DNA of 64,000 nt from Apiosordaria backusii (lineage: Eukaryota > Ascomycota > Sordariomycetes > Sordariales > Lasiosphaeriaceae), in contig JAUKTV010000014.1 in assembly GCA_030549205.1 (NCBI GenBank), positions 868,001 through 932,000 of the forward strand, read 5' to 3'. Position numbers and translations under genes: made by a program. Numbering within the stretch: the stretch's first letter is position 1; every line of letters starts with the position of its first letter. Below are positions 23,849-35,628 of this stretch, in pieces. The notes beneath the pieces are model-generated. The model was given only the letters and a program-made list of their open reading frames with translations, was not told where the DNA came from and ran no database searches.

Positions 23849-25450
23849 TCAGAAAATCTCAAACCACCCACCACTCATCCACACCAAACTCCCCACAAAC
23901 GAACCCACCACCACAATCGTCACTATCGCCGCCCCCGCCCTATCCCCAGCAGTAATAGTCTTCATCGGATCCAGTTCAAAAGCACTAGACCCAGCATTTG
24001 GATCACCCACCGACGTTCCTCCCGTCAAGTTCGTCAACGGACCCTTGCCATCGTCCAACAACAGCGTCGACAGCGCCGCCAGCGCGCTCATCTGCTGGCC
24101 CGCCGGTCCATTATCCCTGTCACCATCAAACTCCCCCCTATCCCAGCGGAACCCACAAGTGCCATCCGATAGACACGACTCCGCGGCGCCTTTTGTCGAA
24201 GACTTCAGAACCTCCACGATGGAGTCGCGGGTAAAAGGCGCCACGACGGCCGTGGACGCAAGCGCGCGGTGCATGTACCCCTTGAAGGAGTGCTGGTCGA
24301 CGTTGCACTGAACCCGGTCTTTCAGCTCGCAGGGGCGCTCGACCATGATGCCGTCAGGGAAGAAGTGATCGACGGTGCGGTTGAGAAGGCCGGCAACGCG
24401 GTTCTTCCATTGGGCCTGTCTGTTGCCGGTGGTCTGGAGGTTGAAGGTCAGTTATCTGGGTACAACTACCGCCACGCAAGGCTAAAGAAGAAAAGAAGCA
24501 GCGGAACATACATAGTTGTACATGATGGCAGCGCCGTGAAGCAACACAGCGGCATTAGGCGACCATTGCACCGGGTTGATATTGGTGCAATTCGTCGGGG
24601 TGTTGGCACCGTCATACACATTAAAATCTTTCGTGATATACCCAACGCCTGCCGTCCAGTCCCACGTTCGTTCGGCCCACTCGGCATATGTCTCGTTGTT
24701 CGTATACCGCGCGAGCCGGGCGGCAATGTTGAGAAAGACGACATTGGCAATGGTGTTCTTGTAATCATACCCGTTATTGGTATGCGGGACCTGCCAGCGG
24801 AGACCACCAGCGCAGTCGGCCGTTTCCCAGCGGGCGGCCTGGGTGTTGAAGACGGCCTGGGCCAGGGCGAGGTATTGCGGATCGCTAGGTGCCGGGTTGG
24901 GGAAGTTAACCTCAGCGGCGAGCATGGCCGTCATGCCCCAGAAGCCTTGATCATCGTTGCCGAGAGAGGCGGTCCAATTTCGCGGCATAAAGGCATTCAC
25001 TGGGGCTTCGGCTTGGAAAACAATCGATCGGATGGTCTCGTTATTGTATGTGCTATCGCCCGTGTAATGCCAGTAGTCGATTAAGGTACCGAACATGGCA
25101 CCGGCCTGCCACCAGTAATAGGGGCCACCCGGCGGCGGCCCGGGAAGAATGCCCGGTGTCTGGCCCGGCTCATCGCCTCGGTAGTACTCCCAAAGATTGG
25201 CGGCGACGAGTTTGGCGGCTTTCTTAATGGACTCTGTCTCAGATCTTTGTTAGCGACGGTCCGTCCCATATTCTCGGGAGTTTGTTCTGCTGTGCTAGCT
25301 GAAGCGGACAGGTTGTCCAACCCGTCCGGCGTCCGGGAACCCACCTCGAGAATCAAGATCAACCTGCAGCTTGCTGCCAGCTTGCGCACTGGCTCCCGTC
25401 ACTGCGCACAGCAGCAGCGCTGCCGCAGCAGAAGTGTTCTTCCATCTCAT
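23849..25450 (-). CDS. GH76 GPI-anchored endo-mannosidase, Dfg5/Dcw1 type
   Basis: Cell-surface enzyme of the Dfg5/Dcw1 group that links GPI-mannoproteins to wall glucan, processing the GPI mannan core. Three exons (25450-25345, 25233-24512, 24433-23849) with introns of 111 and 78 nt give 470 aa. The N-terminus is a signal peptide (AAAALLLCAVTGASAQA). The catalytic aspartate pair of the family is present as D129-D130 in LGNDDQGFWG. Further family blocks are YYWWQAGAMFGTLIDYW, GGLRWQ and ITKDFNVYDG. The C-terminus ends in a hydrophobic tail after a small-residue stretch, as for GPI attachment. Several N-glycosylation sequons are present. Exon 1 supplies only the signal peptide; the join SR-ESIKKAAKLVAANLW fits the family. 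Confidence 0.93.
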
Positions 25451-26396
25451 GTTTGCGGTTCGGCGGCGCACATCGGTTGTCTGCCGTCGGGGCTTGAAAA
25501 GACGTCGTCGAAAGAGGAGCTAGGGGGAAATAAGGCTCGGATCGTCAGATCGAATTTGGTTTCGAATAGGGAGACTCGGGGGCTTGCACGTGGCGGAAGG
25601 GCAGGGCAGGACAGGACAGGACAGGACAGCAGCCGTCAGCAATTCAACATTTGACCACCATGCCATAGACAGTGAGAGAAAGAGTCGTAGTGCACATAAA
25701 ACCTGTCGGGGACAAGTCGTCGTCAGCAAGTTCCTGCACGGAGTGAGAATGGGCGGTTGACCTGACGTAAGGCCGGGCAGAACAAGAGGCCAGGGCCCGG
25801 CGAAACGGGAAACGAAGTTCGTTCGGGAGGGGCGTCAATCCCAAATTGGTGACATTTCTTTGTCCCCAGCAGCTGTCCATTGTTGCATCGGCGCACTCGA
25901 GGGCAGCAGTTGAGAGCCTGAGCAGGGATGCTGAAAATGGCTGCTGGGGCGGTGCCCATGTGCTGTGGGGGGCGTTGAAGACGGCGACGGCTGCTGTTGG
26001 CCCATCGCATCGACTCGTCAGTCAAGAAGTCCCAAACAGGATCTAGCGCGTTCTAGTTCGTATTGGCTCGTCTGCCAAGAAGACCCTCTTTTGCGGGGTA
26101 CGTCCCGCCGTCCGTTTCATGCTTGGCATTTTGAGACATGTCTTGGCTCCTGAAGATGTTGGTCTTACACAGGACTGCGTACAACTTACATGGGATTTTT
26201 CCTTTTCTCTATTGTACAGGAATCTTGCGAAACATTATTGACAATACTCTCGGCCTTGGGTTGGCCAAAGTTCAAAAACAGACAAATAGCACAGCATTTT
26301 CCCAACCAGGGCATCAGCAATCTTTGTGCCTCCCATCAGTGTCAGCCTCCCACTACATACGATGCCTTCTTTCTCCCACAAGCGACAAAACTCTCT
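25451..26396. other. intergenic with a pentanucleotide microsatellite
   Basis: Promoter side of the GH76 gene and 3' side of the coiled-coil gene. A G(C)AGG/ACAGG pentanucleotide run of about six copies lies at 25599-25629. I see no gene. Confidence 0.5.
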
Positions 26397-28456
26397 TCAC
26401 CTCTTTCCCTGGTCCCCATGGTATGTCTGAATTGGGTACGTCATACTCTGTTGGCTACTATGAGGCGAACGGTGATGCTGGTTTCCCCCACCGTGGCCTC
26501 GATTGAATCGCGCATCATTGTTGTATCTGTTGTGTCGCCTGGGGGTGATCGATGGTCTATTCGGGAGTGGGCTGCGAAGCTCTGGGTTCTGAGGCTGTTG
26601 AAGGCCTTGCGGAGTGAAAGGAGGCTGGTGTTCCGCATGGTTTTGCCTTAGACCTTCCTCGAAAAGTTTCATCTCGTCCAAAACCCGAGCCTTCACCAAA
26701 CCCGGAATCTCATTGACTGACTTGTTCAGTTTGTGCTTCAACTGAGCCATCTCCTCTTTCAACTGACTATTCCCCTCTTTCAACCGAGAGATTTCTTCTT
26801 CCTGGGCCGTGACGCGGTCTTTGAGGTCATCTCCCTGTTGTCGGACAGCACCTGTTGAGGGGGTTGTCTCCAACAATACAAGGCGGGCGTTCTGCTTTTC
26901 GTTGGCTTGTCTCAGAGTTGCAAGCTCTGTTTGCAGCTTGGCAATGCATGACTTGTCAGAGTTGGGACTGCGCTGATGTTCGTCTTCTTCTTCCGAATCG
27001 GTGCTCCCGTCTGATCCTGCATCGCGTCTGTCTTTTTCAAGCTTCCCAAGCCGAGTAACAACATTTTGGGCCAGCTTCTTGTGATGGCCGCGATGCCGTT
27101 TGACGGCATCTTGAAGCTTTTCGTGCCTCATGTTAAGTTTGGCAAGGGAAGTCTTGATGTCCTTGCGCTTTGATTCCTCCACGGCAAGGTTCCGAACACA
27201 AGCCTCCAGCTTGGAATCAAGCTTGGAATCAAAAGCGCCCAGCTTTTCGTCATATCTGGTCTTGATCGCCTTCAGTTGATCTTTAACAACGTGAGTGATG
27301 TATCCCTCATTGCTTTTTTTCTTCTCCTCCAATTTCTCAATCCTGGCCACTGCGCTCTTGACGGTGGAGTTGAGCTGAGTAGGTACCTGGGTCCCATTTT
27401 GAAGGGAGATGTCAATCTTCAAGCTCTCGATGGAATTAGTGTGCCTGATCAGGGTGGCTGCTTGTTGGCTCATCTCAAGATCAATGACCCGCAAACGCTC
27501 AGTGATTTTCCGGTGGGCAGACCGACTATCCAGCATCGATGGTGTCTCCGGGCTATATATGGACGAGCTCATCATAGACTCGTCCTCGGAAATATGTGTG
27601 GAATCCGAGGTGAGGCCTATAGCAGAGTCAAACCGGGGTACTGGCGGTGACGATGGTGGGGATACCACTCTAACTGTGCGAGCTGAACGTCGTGCCGAAC
27701 TTGTCGAGGGCCTTTTTGATGGTCTGCTGGGAGTCCGTGGTGCAGATGTTGATTGCTTTCTCTTCTTCGTGGTCGTGTTATTTCGCCTCTCGCCAGGCAG
27801 AGTGAGCACCTCGTCATCGCTGTCATCGCTGCTGTCATCTTCAACATCATCCGGGCTGTGCTGAGCAAGATTGAAGAGAGCGCCCCTCTTCTTCAACGCA
27901 GCCCACTTGTCACGAAGTTCTGGCTTCTTGAGGCTGGCCGGAATCATGTTTCCTGGAGCTGAGTCCAGAAACTTGATGTATGCGTCAGCAAATCGAGCGA
28001 CTTTGAATGCTTTTCGAGTTCCCTTGAGATCAACGTAAGCCTGCGGGCTTTGACATAAATTCTCTCTAGAGCCTCGATGGTCCCCTTTCCGGATCTCGAC
28101 AAAGTATCTGGCGATAATTGTTCGTAGTATTTGGGAGCGGAGTGGAAGTCCTTGAAGAAATTGAGCCCTCGAAAGAGCAATGCAACATTGTTGCGCACCC
28201 GATTCTTGATAACTGCCTCGGGGTTTGAGTTTTGTGAGGACCCTTGGGGCATGCGCGTGTAATCGGGACTTATGAGCGCCTTCCAGATCTTTTGTTTCGA
28301 GTGCTTTTCAATGTCTGCAACAATGCTGTCGTCGAAAAGAAAGCCAGGGATTTCCCAAAAAGGCCCGTCTGGGGCAGTCTTGAAGTCCGCCATAACCTCG
28401 ATCTCGGAATCACTGTTGTCGAGAGTTTGTGAGGTGGTAGCAGTATTTTGACTCAT
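26397..28456 (-). CDS. hypothetical coiled-coil protein, reading frame broken once
   Basis: I do not recognise this family. Two frames overlap as ATGA: 28456-27944 (170 aa) and 27947-26397 (516 aa). The natural-looking sequence leaves the first frame near ELEKHSKSLD and continues in the second as FADAYIKFLDSAPGNMIP, well upstream of the second ATG. One extra T in the T-run at 27990-27992 would join both into 2061 nt, 686 aa. The N-terminal ~160 residues look globular. Next comes an acidic stretch (DDSSDDSDDE), basic Ser/Thr-rich segments with NLS-like KKRK, then long coiled coils (about 300-590: KLEEKKK, KLDSKLEA, RLKEGNSQLKEEMAQLKHKL), and a Gln/His/Arg-rich tail. The break may be a sequencing error, a young pseudogene, or two proteins coupled at ATGA; the first seems likeliest. 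Confidence 0.65.
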
Positions 28457-29392
28457 GACTTGGAAGGCTGAATGAATCTTAACGACCTGTGAACCTTTGT
28501 ATCAGGCTGAGTCGGATTAGCTTCAGATCAAATCAGTAGAGTCGAAGTCAATACCTTCGATGAGCTTTAGACTGTAGTCTTTACGCTCCCAAAGCCCTGG
28601 TTTTCATGCTCTTTTCAGGAAAGGAATCGGTCCCGAGACTTCGCGACGTGGCGAGTTGAGAGAGAGCAGCACGACTGGTGGAATCAGAAATTGGAGAGGA
28701 TTGCGATGAACAAGAGAAACCAGGAGAAACAAGTGAAAGGGTTGTAAAAGTGAGCGAGAGTGAAGGCTCCACATCTGGTAAAGTCCTCAGAGAACGGATG
28801 ACTCTGTCAGGTCAACTAATGGCTGGCCAGGGGAAAGAACATCGGGAGGTCGTGCCTTCCCACGCCCTGGACAAAACAACTGGCACCGCTACATGTACAG
28901 CCTACCACATAGACTACTAAATACAGGCGTTGCAATTGTATTTAAAGGCCCATTACACCATTTTAAGGCCTGTCGACTATCTTTATAGGTCTACTGACTA
29001 TCTTTCGAGGCCTTACGGCTATTAGTATGAAGAGGAAACCTGGAAAACGTCGTTATTTGTTTCTCGAAAAGTAGGAGACCAAAGTAAATGCCTGGTTTCT
29101 TTAAGCTCATGTAGCGCATTTGCTGCGCGGCGGGGACCAAGGCTAGAAGTCTCTCATGAGGGTGAAGATGAGAGGATGTCATGACAGTCGCTAGAATCAT
29201 TCAGGGGCTCAGGGGCAGCCAAGAAAATGTGGATCCATTCGGGAATGGCCCGTGCACGAAGCTTAGCGTCGGCATCTGAACCATGCTCGGTCCTCTCCAC
29301 CAAACGTTCTCGCAAGCCGAAGACTGTGGATAATGCAACAAGTGCATTCGGAGACGACGCTCTTATGATCTGAACGGGACAGCATTACCGAA
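28457..29392. other. divergent intergenic region with short 20-21 bp repeats
   Basis: Lies between the divergent coiled-coil gene (minus) and COX23 (plus), so it should hold both promoters. Bases 28946 to about 29028 contain four imperfect units of 20-21 bp, each starting AGGCC or AGGTC, two of them carrying GACTATCTTT. No gene was seen. Confidence 0.5.
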
Positions 29393-29838
29393 ATGGCGTC
29401 TACAGGAGGGAGCACTGGCGAGCCTTGGACCATCGAGACAAAGTCCAAGTTCAACGGGTATGTTTCTGCGCCTTTCCAATCGTTGCCACCTGCTAACAAA
29501 CCTGTGTCCGTCAACAGCAAAGACAGAAGCGAGTTCCTCGACCCATGCCAGGAGGCTGCCACGAAAAGCATTCGGTGTTTGCACCGCAACCGGGGCGATC
29601 GAACCATGTGCTCCGATTACTTCCAGTCAGTCGTGGCGATCCCATACCTTTGACGCAAATCCTCGAGCAGAATATGCTAACAGTAGCTTGTGGCACGACA
29701 GAGCATACAGAGATTGCAAGAAGATTTGGGTATGGTATACGATTCTCTTTGGAAGTACTGGGCTGAAAACTGACCAATGCTTGTGGGGGATAGATCGAGA
29801 AGCGGAGGATAGAGAGCAAAAGAGGAGGCAATACATGA
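29393..29838 (+). CDS. COX23: COX23, twin CX9C mitochondrial assembly protein
   Basis: Small intermembrane-space protein of the CHCH family required for cytochrome c oxidase assembly. Four short exons (29393-29457, 29518-29625, 29702-29729, 29794-29838) with introns of 60, 76 and 64 nt give 81 aa. The twin CX9C motifs are exact: C32-X9-C42 and C53-X9-C63, the four cysteines that form two disulfides through the Mia40 relay. The sequence DPCQEAATKSIRC and CSDYFQAYRDCKK is close to COX23. All donors (GTATGT, GTCAGT, GTATGG) and AG acceptors keep frame. The gene is easy to miss because no exon exceeds 108 nt. COX17 or another CHCH protein is the alternative, but the DP-C start and YF-AY-CK pattern fit COX23 best. 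Confidence 0.88.
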
Positions 29839-30523
29839 ACATGGACGACACCGAACGAACGAGATACCCCGCATCTTAGCCATGATAAACCAGAGCACTA
29901 TCACGCTATACCGGCCGATATTCCAGGGATTGGTATCTGAGGATGGGAAATTTGGGAATTTCACGTGGGACCGCTTCTCAGAGTAGAACAGGCAGGATTG
30001 CTCCTGTCTCTGTCACAATTTATGTAGTTTTGTTTCCCCTCTCTTTGCTATACCATAAAATGGCAACTGGGTATGATTTAGGAAACAAAACCTTGAATCC
30101 TTGTACCAGCAAGAGAGGAGGCAACGGGCATAACTTTTTAAGTTAACCTGCTCAGAGACAGAGGCTCACCGCGGTGAAGGTGGGGCTGCCATGGGCAAGC
30201 ACAAGCCCCACAACCCCACCAAAATGTGGTTGTGAGCTTCTTGTGCTCATTCGTCTTTTTGCAAGGAGGAAATATCTTGTTTCTGGGCTTACCTGAGGTA
30301 GTTGATGCTAATATCTTCAGCGTTGAGCAATTGTCCTGGTTGATTGCAAATCGTACCCGGAGCATTCAGAAAGCTCAATTCCTGGCCTGCTATTGGCCCC
30401 TCACCTTCACACTCCATCTTGTCCGCCACGTCGGGTTGGCTGGCCTTCCTCTTCCGCTTCGTTTTCGCCTGCGCCTGTGCCAAAAGAAGATCGAGTGCTG
30501 CACCTTGCAGCCAGACCTCGGCC
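29839..30523. other. intergenic, NAA25 promoter; antisense open frame
   Basis: Upstream region of NAA25. A minus-strand frame of 78 codons (30525-30289) begins on the same CCATGG palindrome as NAA25 and ends at a GTAAGC that would make a good donor. Its product would be rich in Ala, Lys and Arg. Because the NAA25 frame is also open upstream here, this could be a shadow; I do not call a gene. Confidence 0.4.
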
Positions 30524-33500
30524 ATGGCCTACAAAAACAAGTACAGATATGGGCCACCTGCCCTCAAAAACAACGTGGACATGCAATTGCAGTCTGCCTT
30601 TAGTGACGGGAACTGGTCCACCGTCGTCCGTCTTGCTGCAAAACGGTTTGCGACCTTTAAAGACCCCTATTATGAGGTATGTCACCCCCATAAAGCAGCA
30701 AACATCCTTGATGTACTAATCCTTCTCGTTAGGCCATCAAAGTTTCGGCTGAAGCTCAACAACAGGGTGCTGCCGAGAAATGTGCGGTACTTGTCCATGT
30801 TGACGAGCTAGTCAAGAGCAAAAAGACACCTGATATTGACACGCTTGATCTTTATGAGTGGGCCTGTCAAGACTTCATCGGGTATGAAATCGATTTCGCC
30901 GAGACGTTTGGCCCCTTGAGAGCCCGATGGGTCAAGGCAAATGCCAGCAGTCCAATGGCAGCCTCCTGTCTCCAAGGGTGTCTGGAGCAATGGGATCTTG
31001 TCAGCGCTCAACAGATTGCAGCAACATTGGATAAGACCAACGCAAACTCAGCCGACCGCCGATACATGTTTTGGAATATCACTTTGACCTTCCTTCTTTC
31101 AGTATGTGTTCTGGCTTATCAACTGTATTGTGCAGACATGATACTAACATAGCCAGGTTAGCCCACAGTGCACAGAAGCCAGCCGCAAGGTGTACAGTCT
31201 TTTGACAGTGAGACAGCTTCAAAAGGCTGCCGATATCACTGAAAATTCCGATAAACTCGAAAAGACCGACAGAGGCCTTTTAACAGAGGAAGAGGTTTGC
31301 CTCTACTACCGAGTATTATTGAGCCATGGCACCAAAGAGGAATTCCTGACCCGCTTAAGGAGCCCCAAATTGGGTGCCATAAGCCAGCTCAGACAAGGCC
31401 ACAAACTACTCTTTTGCGAATGCCTCGACGCTCTGGAAACCTGGGGTGAATGGGACACCATCTATGAGCTTTGCCGTGACGCTCTAAAGCTCGGCCTTGA
31501 CGGCTCCACAACACCATTCTTCGTTTGCGATTTGAGGATATGGAAGAAGTTTGTGGCTGCTGCCACCGAGGCAACAAATGCGGATGAGTCAGTGCTTCTT
31601 TTCTGAGCGACAAGATCAATATGCTAACAGCCTTTCAGGGCTCTGGATGAAGTTCAAGATGTCCTTAAGCAGTTCATCGAGCTCAAGGACAAAGCTACCC
31701 CAATGTACAAAAAGAACATCAGCCTAGCGCTCCTTGAAACTACTTTCGGGCTCCCTTCGACAACGATAAATCCCAACCACGAGAACAAGGCTTTGTCACC
31801 GAAGGTCATCCAAATAGGGCTTTTTCTCGACCAGTATTACGAGAGATTTGCCGCCTTTGATGATGTAAAGGGGTATGTGGCTGAGCTAGGATACGAAGAA
31901 GCCAAGACCTTCTTGGAGGATGTGTTGCCCAAGATTCCAGGCGAGGCATGTCTATCCACTCTTCGCGGTGTCTCTAGATGCTAACACAAGTCATTATATA
32001 GAACCCAACTAAGGCCCAACAGATCATCATCACGGCCTTGGAGTCTAGGCTGCGTTACACTCTCACCACCTGCCCACAGACACTTTCTCCCCACCCGACC
32101 GTAGTGGAGGGAACAGACCAAGGAAAGCCGTTCCAGTGCCGCGTTTGCACCAAATTTGCCAAGAGCCCTTGCGAAGACTGCTTGAAAAAGCTGATTGTTG
32201 ATGCGGCTGAGGCCTACAGCCAAATAGCTACTGACAAGGAGCTTTTGGCTACGATTCCGAAGCTGGACAGAGACCCTCGCCTTGACTTGGCCCTTGTCAT
32301 GGGCAATTCTCTGCTCAAACTGTCTGGACTGCGCCCTGGGCTATCAAATTTCGCCCAGTCATTATGGCAGGATGTTCAGCCTGATGTTTTGCTGCAGGCA
32401 GTCTTGCTTCTTGACACACAGCTAAAAGTAACACCAAATGACAATGGGCTACGGCTTTTGCTGGTACAGCTGTACCTCCTTTTTGGCTGCGCCTCTTATG
32501 CTTACCAGCTTTGGGTTCCCCTTGAGGTCAAGCGGACAATACAAGATGCCCTCAGCCCGCTGTTCTTTGATAGGATATCCAGCATCTCACCGGGGCTGTT
32601 CCAGGGAACCAAGCCCCTGATGGAGCCGCTGCGTGCTTATTACAGCCAGAGTTTACGGGATCCTAGCCCGGTTAGGATCTGGGATGCCTTTTCGTCTGGC
32701 AGTTACACAAGCATTCTCGACATGGCCGAGTATGACAAGAAGTTGCGCACCAGCTGCACTCTTGTGATGACACTGGTGGAGGAGAGGCGGGCCACGAGGT
32801 ATTTCGGTGGCAAACTTGATGTTGATATTGATGATCACATCCTGGCCGGTAAGCTTCTATCCCCACCTCACTCTATCAACAGACTGCTCACAGCTCCCGC
32901 AGCCGATATTGTAGAGGACACCACCCTCGTCCATAAAACCGACTACGGTTCCTTCCCCAACCTCGAGAGCTCCAACGGGCCACCAATCCAAGAGTTCATC
33001 CGTCTCGGCCCAGGTCCTTCTGTGCGTTTACCTCCTCACAGCTTTCAATCAAGTACTGACAATTCTTAGAACGAACGCTCCCACCTCTCCTTCCTCGCCG
33101 AGCAATACCTCGACCTCCTCACTTACACCCCACCAAAAGACTACAAGCCCTCCAAGCCCGCCGACGCCGCCGCCCGCGACAAGGCCTACACCCTCGAATC
33201 CCTCACCCGGATCAACACCTCCCTCACCGACTTCCTCCACAAGCCCACCACCCCAACGCTGCTCACCACCTCCGAAACAAACTACTACACCGCTCTCTCC
33301 CTCCTCTCCGCCTTGACCCTAACAGCAATCTCCCTCCCCAAATCAGAGCCCTCCGTCCCCAACATCGTCTCCCAGACAACCCAATCCCTCAAAACTACCC
33401 TCACGACCCTCCGCGCGGGGCTAATGTCCCCCAAGTCCCCCGTGGCGGTCTCAACCCAGCAAGCGATTTCCTCCCTGTGCGACATGCCCGCTTTTGCCTC

Positions 33501-33888
33501 GGTGCGGGATATCGCGATGGCGGCTAAACTCTCCGCTGGGTTTGTGCTTTCTTACCACGAGAAGGAGACCGCAAGGGACAAGTCTGGAAAATCGGGCCTG
33601 CACAAGGAAGTAGTTGCCGAAATGAAGGCTCTGGAGTCGGCTGCTACCAAGACGTTGGCTGATGCCAAGGCTCATGTGGGGGTGCTGAAGGGGGTGATGA
33701 ACGAGAGCGGGTGGTTGGATAGATTGCTGAATGTTGTTTTGGGCGAGGAGGATAAAGAGCAGGATGAAGTCACAGAAAAGGTCAGTCAGGTGGTGGAGGG
33801 GAGGGGAGGGGCGGAGGAGTGGGCGGGCAAGGTGGTGGATAGCTGGAGGGAGGGGGTCAAGGGGTGGGGGATGGTTAGGTTTGAGTGA
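30524..33888 (+). CDS. MDM20: NatB N-acetyltransferase auxiliary subunit (NAA25/MDM20)
   Basis: Auxiliary, ribosome-anchoring subunit of NatB, which acetylates Met-Asp/Glu/Asn N-termini; in yeast it is needed for tropomyosin and actin cables. Six exons: 30524-30676, 30733-31101, 31157-31587, 31639-31945, 32002-33021, 33070-33888, giving 1032 aa. Introns are 48-56 nt. The intron at 31946-32001 appears to use a GC donor (GAG|GCATGT) with a clear TGCTAAC branch site; no GT alternative keeps frame. A further GTAAGC..ACAG segment of 45 nt at about 32850-32894 is in frame and could be an optional intron. The protein is helical and TPR-like (YEWACQDF, LRLLLVQLYLLFG), fitting the family. Start chosen at the CCATGG; the frame is open to 30344. 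Confidence 0.87.
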
Positions 33889-34217
33889 GTGATTGAGCTT
33901 GGATGGCAGCTACGTATGTGGACAGTGTATACAAAAAGATGGGGGGTTGTATGCAAACGGGGCATCTTGTGGCCATGCTATTGTTGTACTAAAATGCTTA
34001 CCACCCCATATATGTATTAACCATCGGCTGCTTAATATTGCCCCCCTTCGTTCCGAGTTATTCCAATCCGCTATGCAAAATAAACTAAAGCAGAACTAAA
34101 ATAAAATAGGTATCATAGAAATATGCCTCCAAATCCGCCCACCCACCCCGAAGCAAAAGTAGTAGTCCAAAAACTCCCCCCTGGCCCTCCTCCTCTTATG
34201 ATTATTTCCCATGCACC
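33889..34217. other. convergent 3' region
   Basis: Holds the 3' ends of NAA25 (plus) and ILM1 (minus). AT-rich stretches around 33990 and 34080 could serve as polyadenylation signals. No gene was seen. Confidence 0.45.
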
Positions 34218-34892
34218 CTAATAACTCTGACTCCCCCTCCTCTTAGTCCTCTCCCTCTGCGCCCTAGCCAGCACCCCCCTCTGCTCCTCCCCGAGCGTGA
34301 CCCAGATCCAAAACCAGGACATGGTCTCGACAAACATAAAGGTAAAAAACACCCTATTCTTCAACGCGTCCCCGCCCCAGCCAGAAGGTGTGTAGTTTGG
34401 GTTGTTGTGCAGCGCGTGGTGGAGGTTTGGGTGAGAAAACCGGCTGGTGGCGTTGTCGTCGTGGTAGAAGAGCGGGGAGGAGGGGGAGAAGAAGAAGGAG
34501 TAGATTGCCAGGGCGAAACTAATCGAGACTCGTAACGGGGCTGTACAAAACAGGGAGTTAGTTAGGGGATGGTGGGGAGGGCCGGGGGGGGGGGGGGAGG
34601 GGGAAAGAGACGGACCTTGAGTACCCCAGTGGGTTATCAGACAGATTTCCTCAGGGTAAGAGAGGGTGACGAGGTCGGAGATGCCGAGGAAACCGAGGAG
34701 GATTCCTAGAAAGGCCAGGGCGGGGGATTGGGCGTCGAAGGAGCGGGAGGAGGGGAGGCCCATGGATTCGCCTAGGAGGTAGACTATCGACTGGTCGGAG
34801 ATGGCGGAGGGGTTGGTGAGGAAGAGGAAGGCGAGGGTTAGGTGGAAGAGGGAGAGGGAGGTTATGATTGTTTTGGAGGATATTAGGGCCAT
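34218..34892 (-). CDS. ILM1: ILM1-like membrane protein (increased loss of mitochondrial DNA)
   Basis: Small multi-pass membrane protein resembling fungal Ilm1, a yeast ER/mitochondria-linked protein whose loss destabilises mtDNA; its biochemical role is unknown. Two exons (34892-34616 and 34540-34218) across a 75-nt intron (donor GTCCGT, branch CTAAC, acceptor TACAG) give 199 aa. The N-terminal hydrophobic segment (IITSLSLFHLTLAFLFL) is followed by NPSAISDQSIVYLLGESMGLP, then two further hydrophobic stretches (LAFLGILLGFLGISDLV; VSISFALAIYSFFF) and one near the C-terminus (FFTFMFVETMSWFWIWVTL). The C-terminus is basic. The intron carries a run of about 14 C. Without splicing the frame is also open, giving 224 aa, but the spliced form fits the length better. 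Confidence 0.75.
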   Translation of the reverse strand: MALISSKTIITSLSLFHLTLAFLFLTNPSAISDQSIVYLLGESMGLPSSRSFDAQSPALAFLGILLGFLGISDLVTLSYPEEICLITHWGTQGPSLSPSPPPPGPPHHPLTNSLFCTAPLRVSISFALAIYSFFFSPSSPLFYHDDNATSRFSHPNLHHALHNNPNYTPSGWGGDALKNRVFFTFMFVETMSWFWIWVTLGEEQRGVLARAQRERTKRRGSQSY

Positions 34893-35628
34893 GATGGCGG
34901 TGGTTTGGGGTTTGTTGGTCGACGGATCAAGATGTGGTGGTAAAGTGAGATGTGGTTGTCACTGTCGTTGGTGGTGTAATTGCAGGTTCGGAAGGCCAGC
35001 GTCAGGGCGCTTTGAAAGATCTTCTAGGCGTAGCCAGGCACAAGTAGGCAGGCGCTCGAGGGAGGGGCAGATTGGCTGATGGTGTTTTGTTGGAGACTTG
35101 CGCAAAGGTAGCGTTGTTGCTTTTTGCGGTGATGGGTAGATATATGCTGTCGTCGCCAGATGCTCGTCAAAGAGACAGGTATTGGATTCAGAGTCGGGAT
35201 CAGCTCCCTCGTGTCTTGTGTCGTATGAGACAACTGCTGAGGTCTTGTGGTTTGCTGGACCTGAGCTTCGTGTCAGTTCTGTCACAGTCCAAAGGGGCAC
35301 ATTTCCAAGCCTTATCGGCCGCTGTCCCTTTGATAAGCGAGGGTGATTGATTGGACCATTGTGTCCCGTTAAACTGGGGCACGGGATCGGTCAGCCACAT
35401 TTATGCTTAAGCTTAAAGCTCTAGTGTGGCTTGGGAGATCCAGGAACTTGGCATTGCAACCCCTTTGGGCAAGAGGACAGGGATGCAGCTGTGATTGCGA
35501 TGGCGGGGTCCATGTTGCTGTCACTGAAGCGCATCAAAGGGACTATCTCTGAACTTTTGACCCAAGAATTCACTGAATTTTAGACATCATCTAGTGGCAC
35601 TGAAAAACAATCAACCTCGGACCAACAC
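34893..35628. promoter_or_regulatory. divergent promoter between ILM1 and GGTase-I beta
   Basis: 736 bp between two start codons pointing outward. No repeats or motifs stand out apart from AAGCTTAAAGCT near 35409. No convincing gene. Confidence 0.45.
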
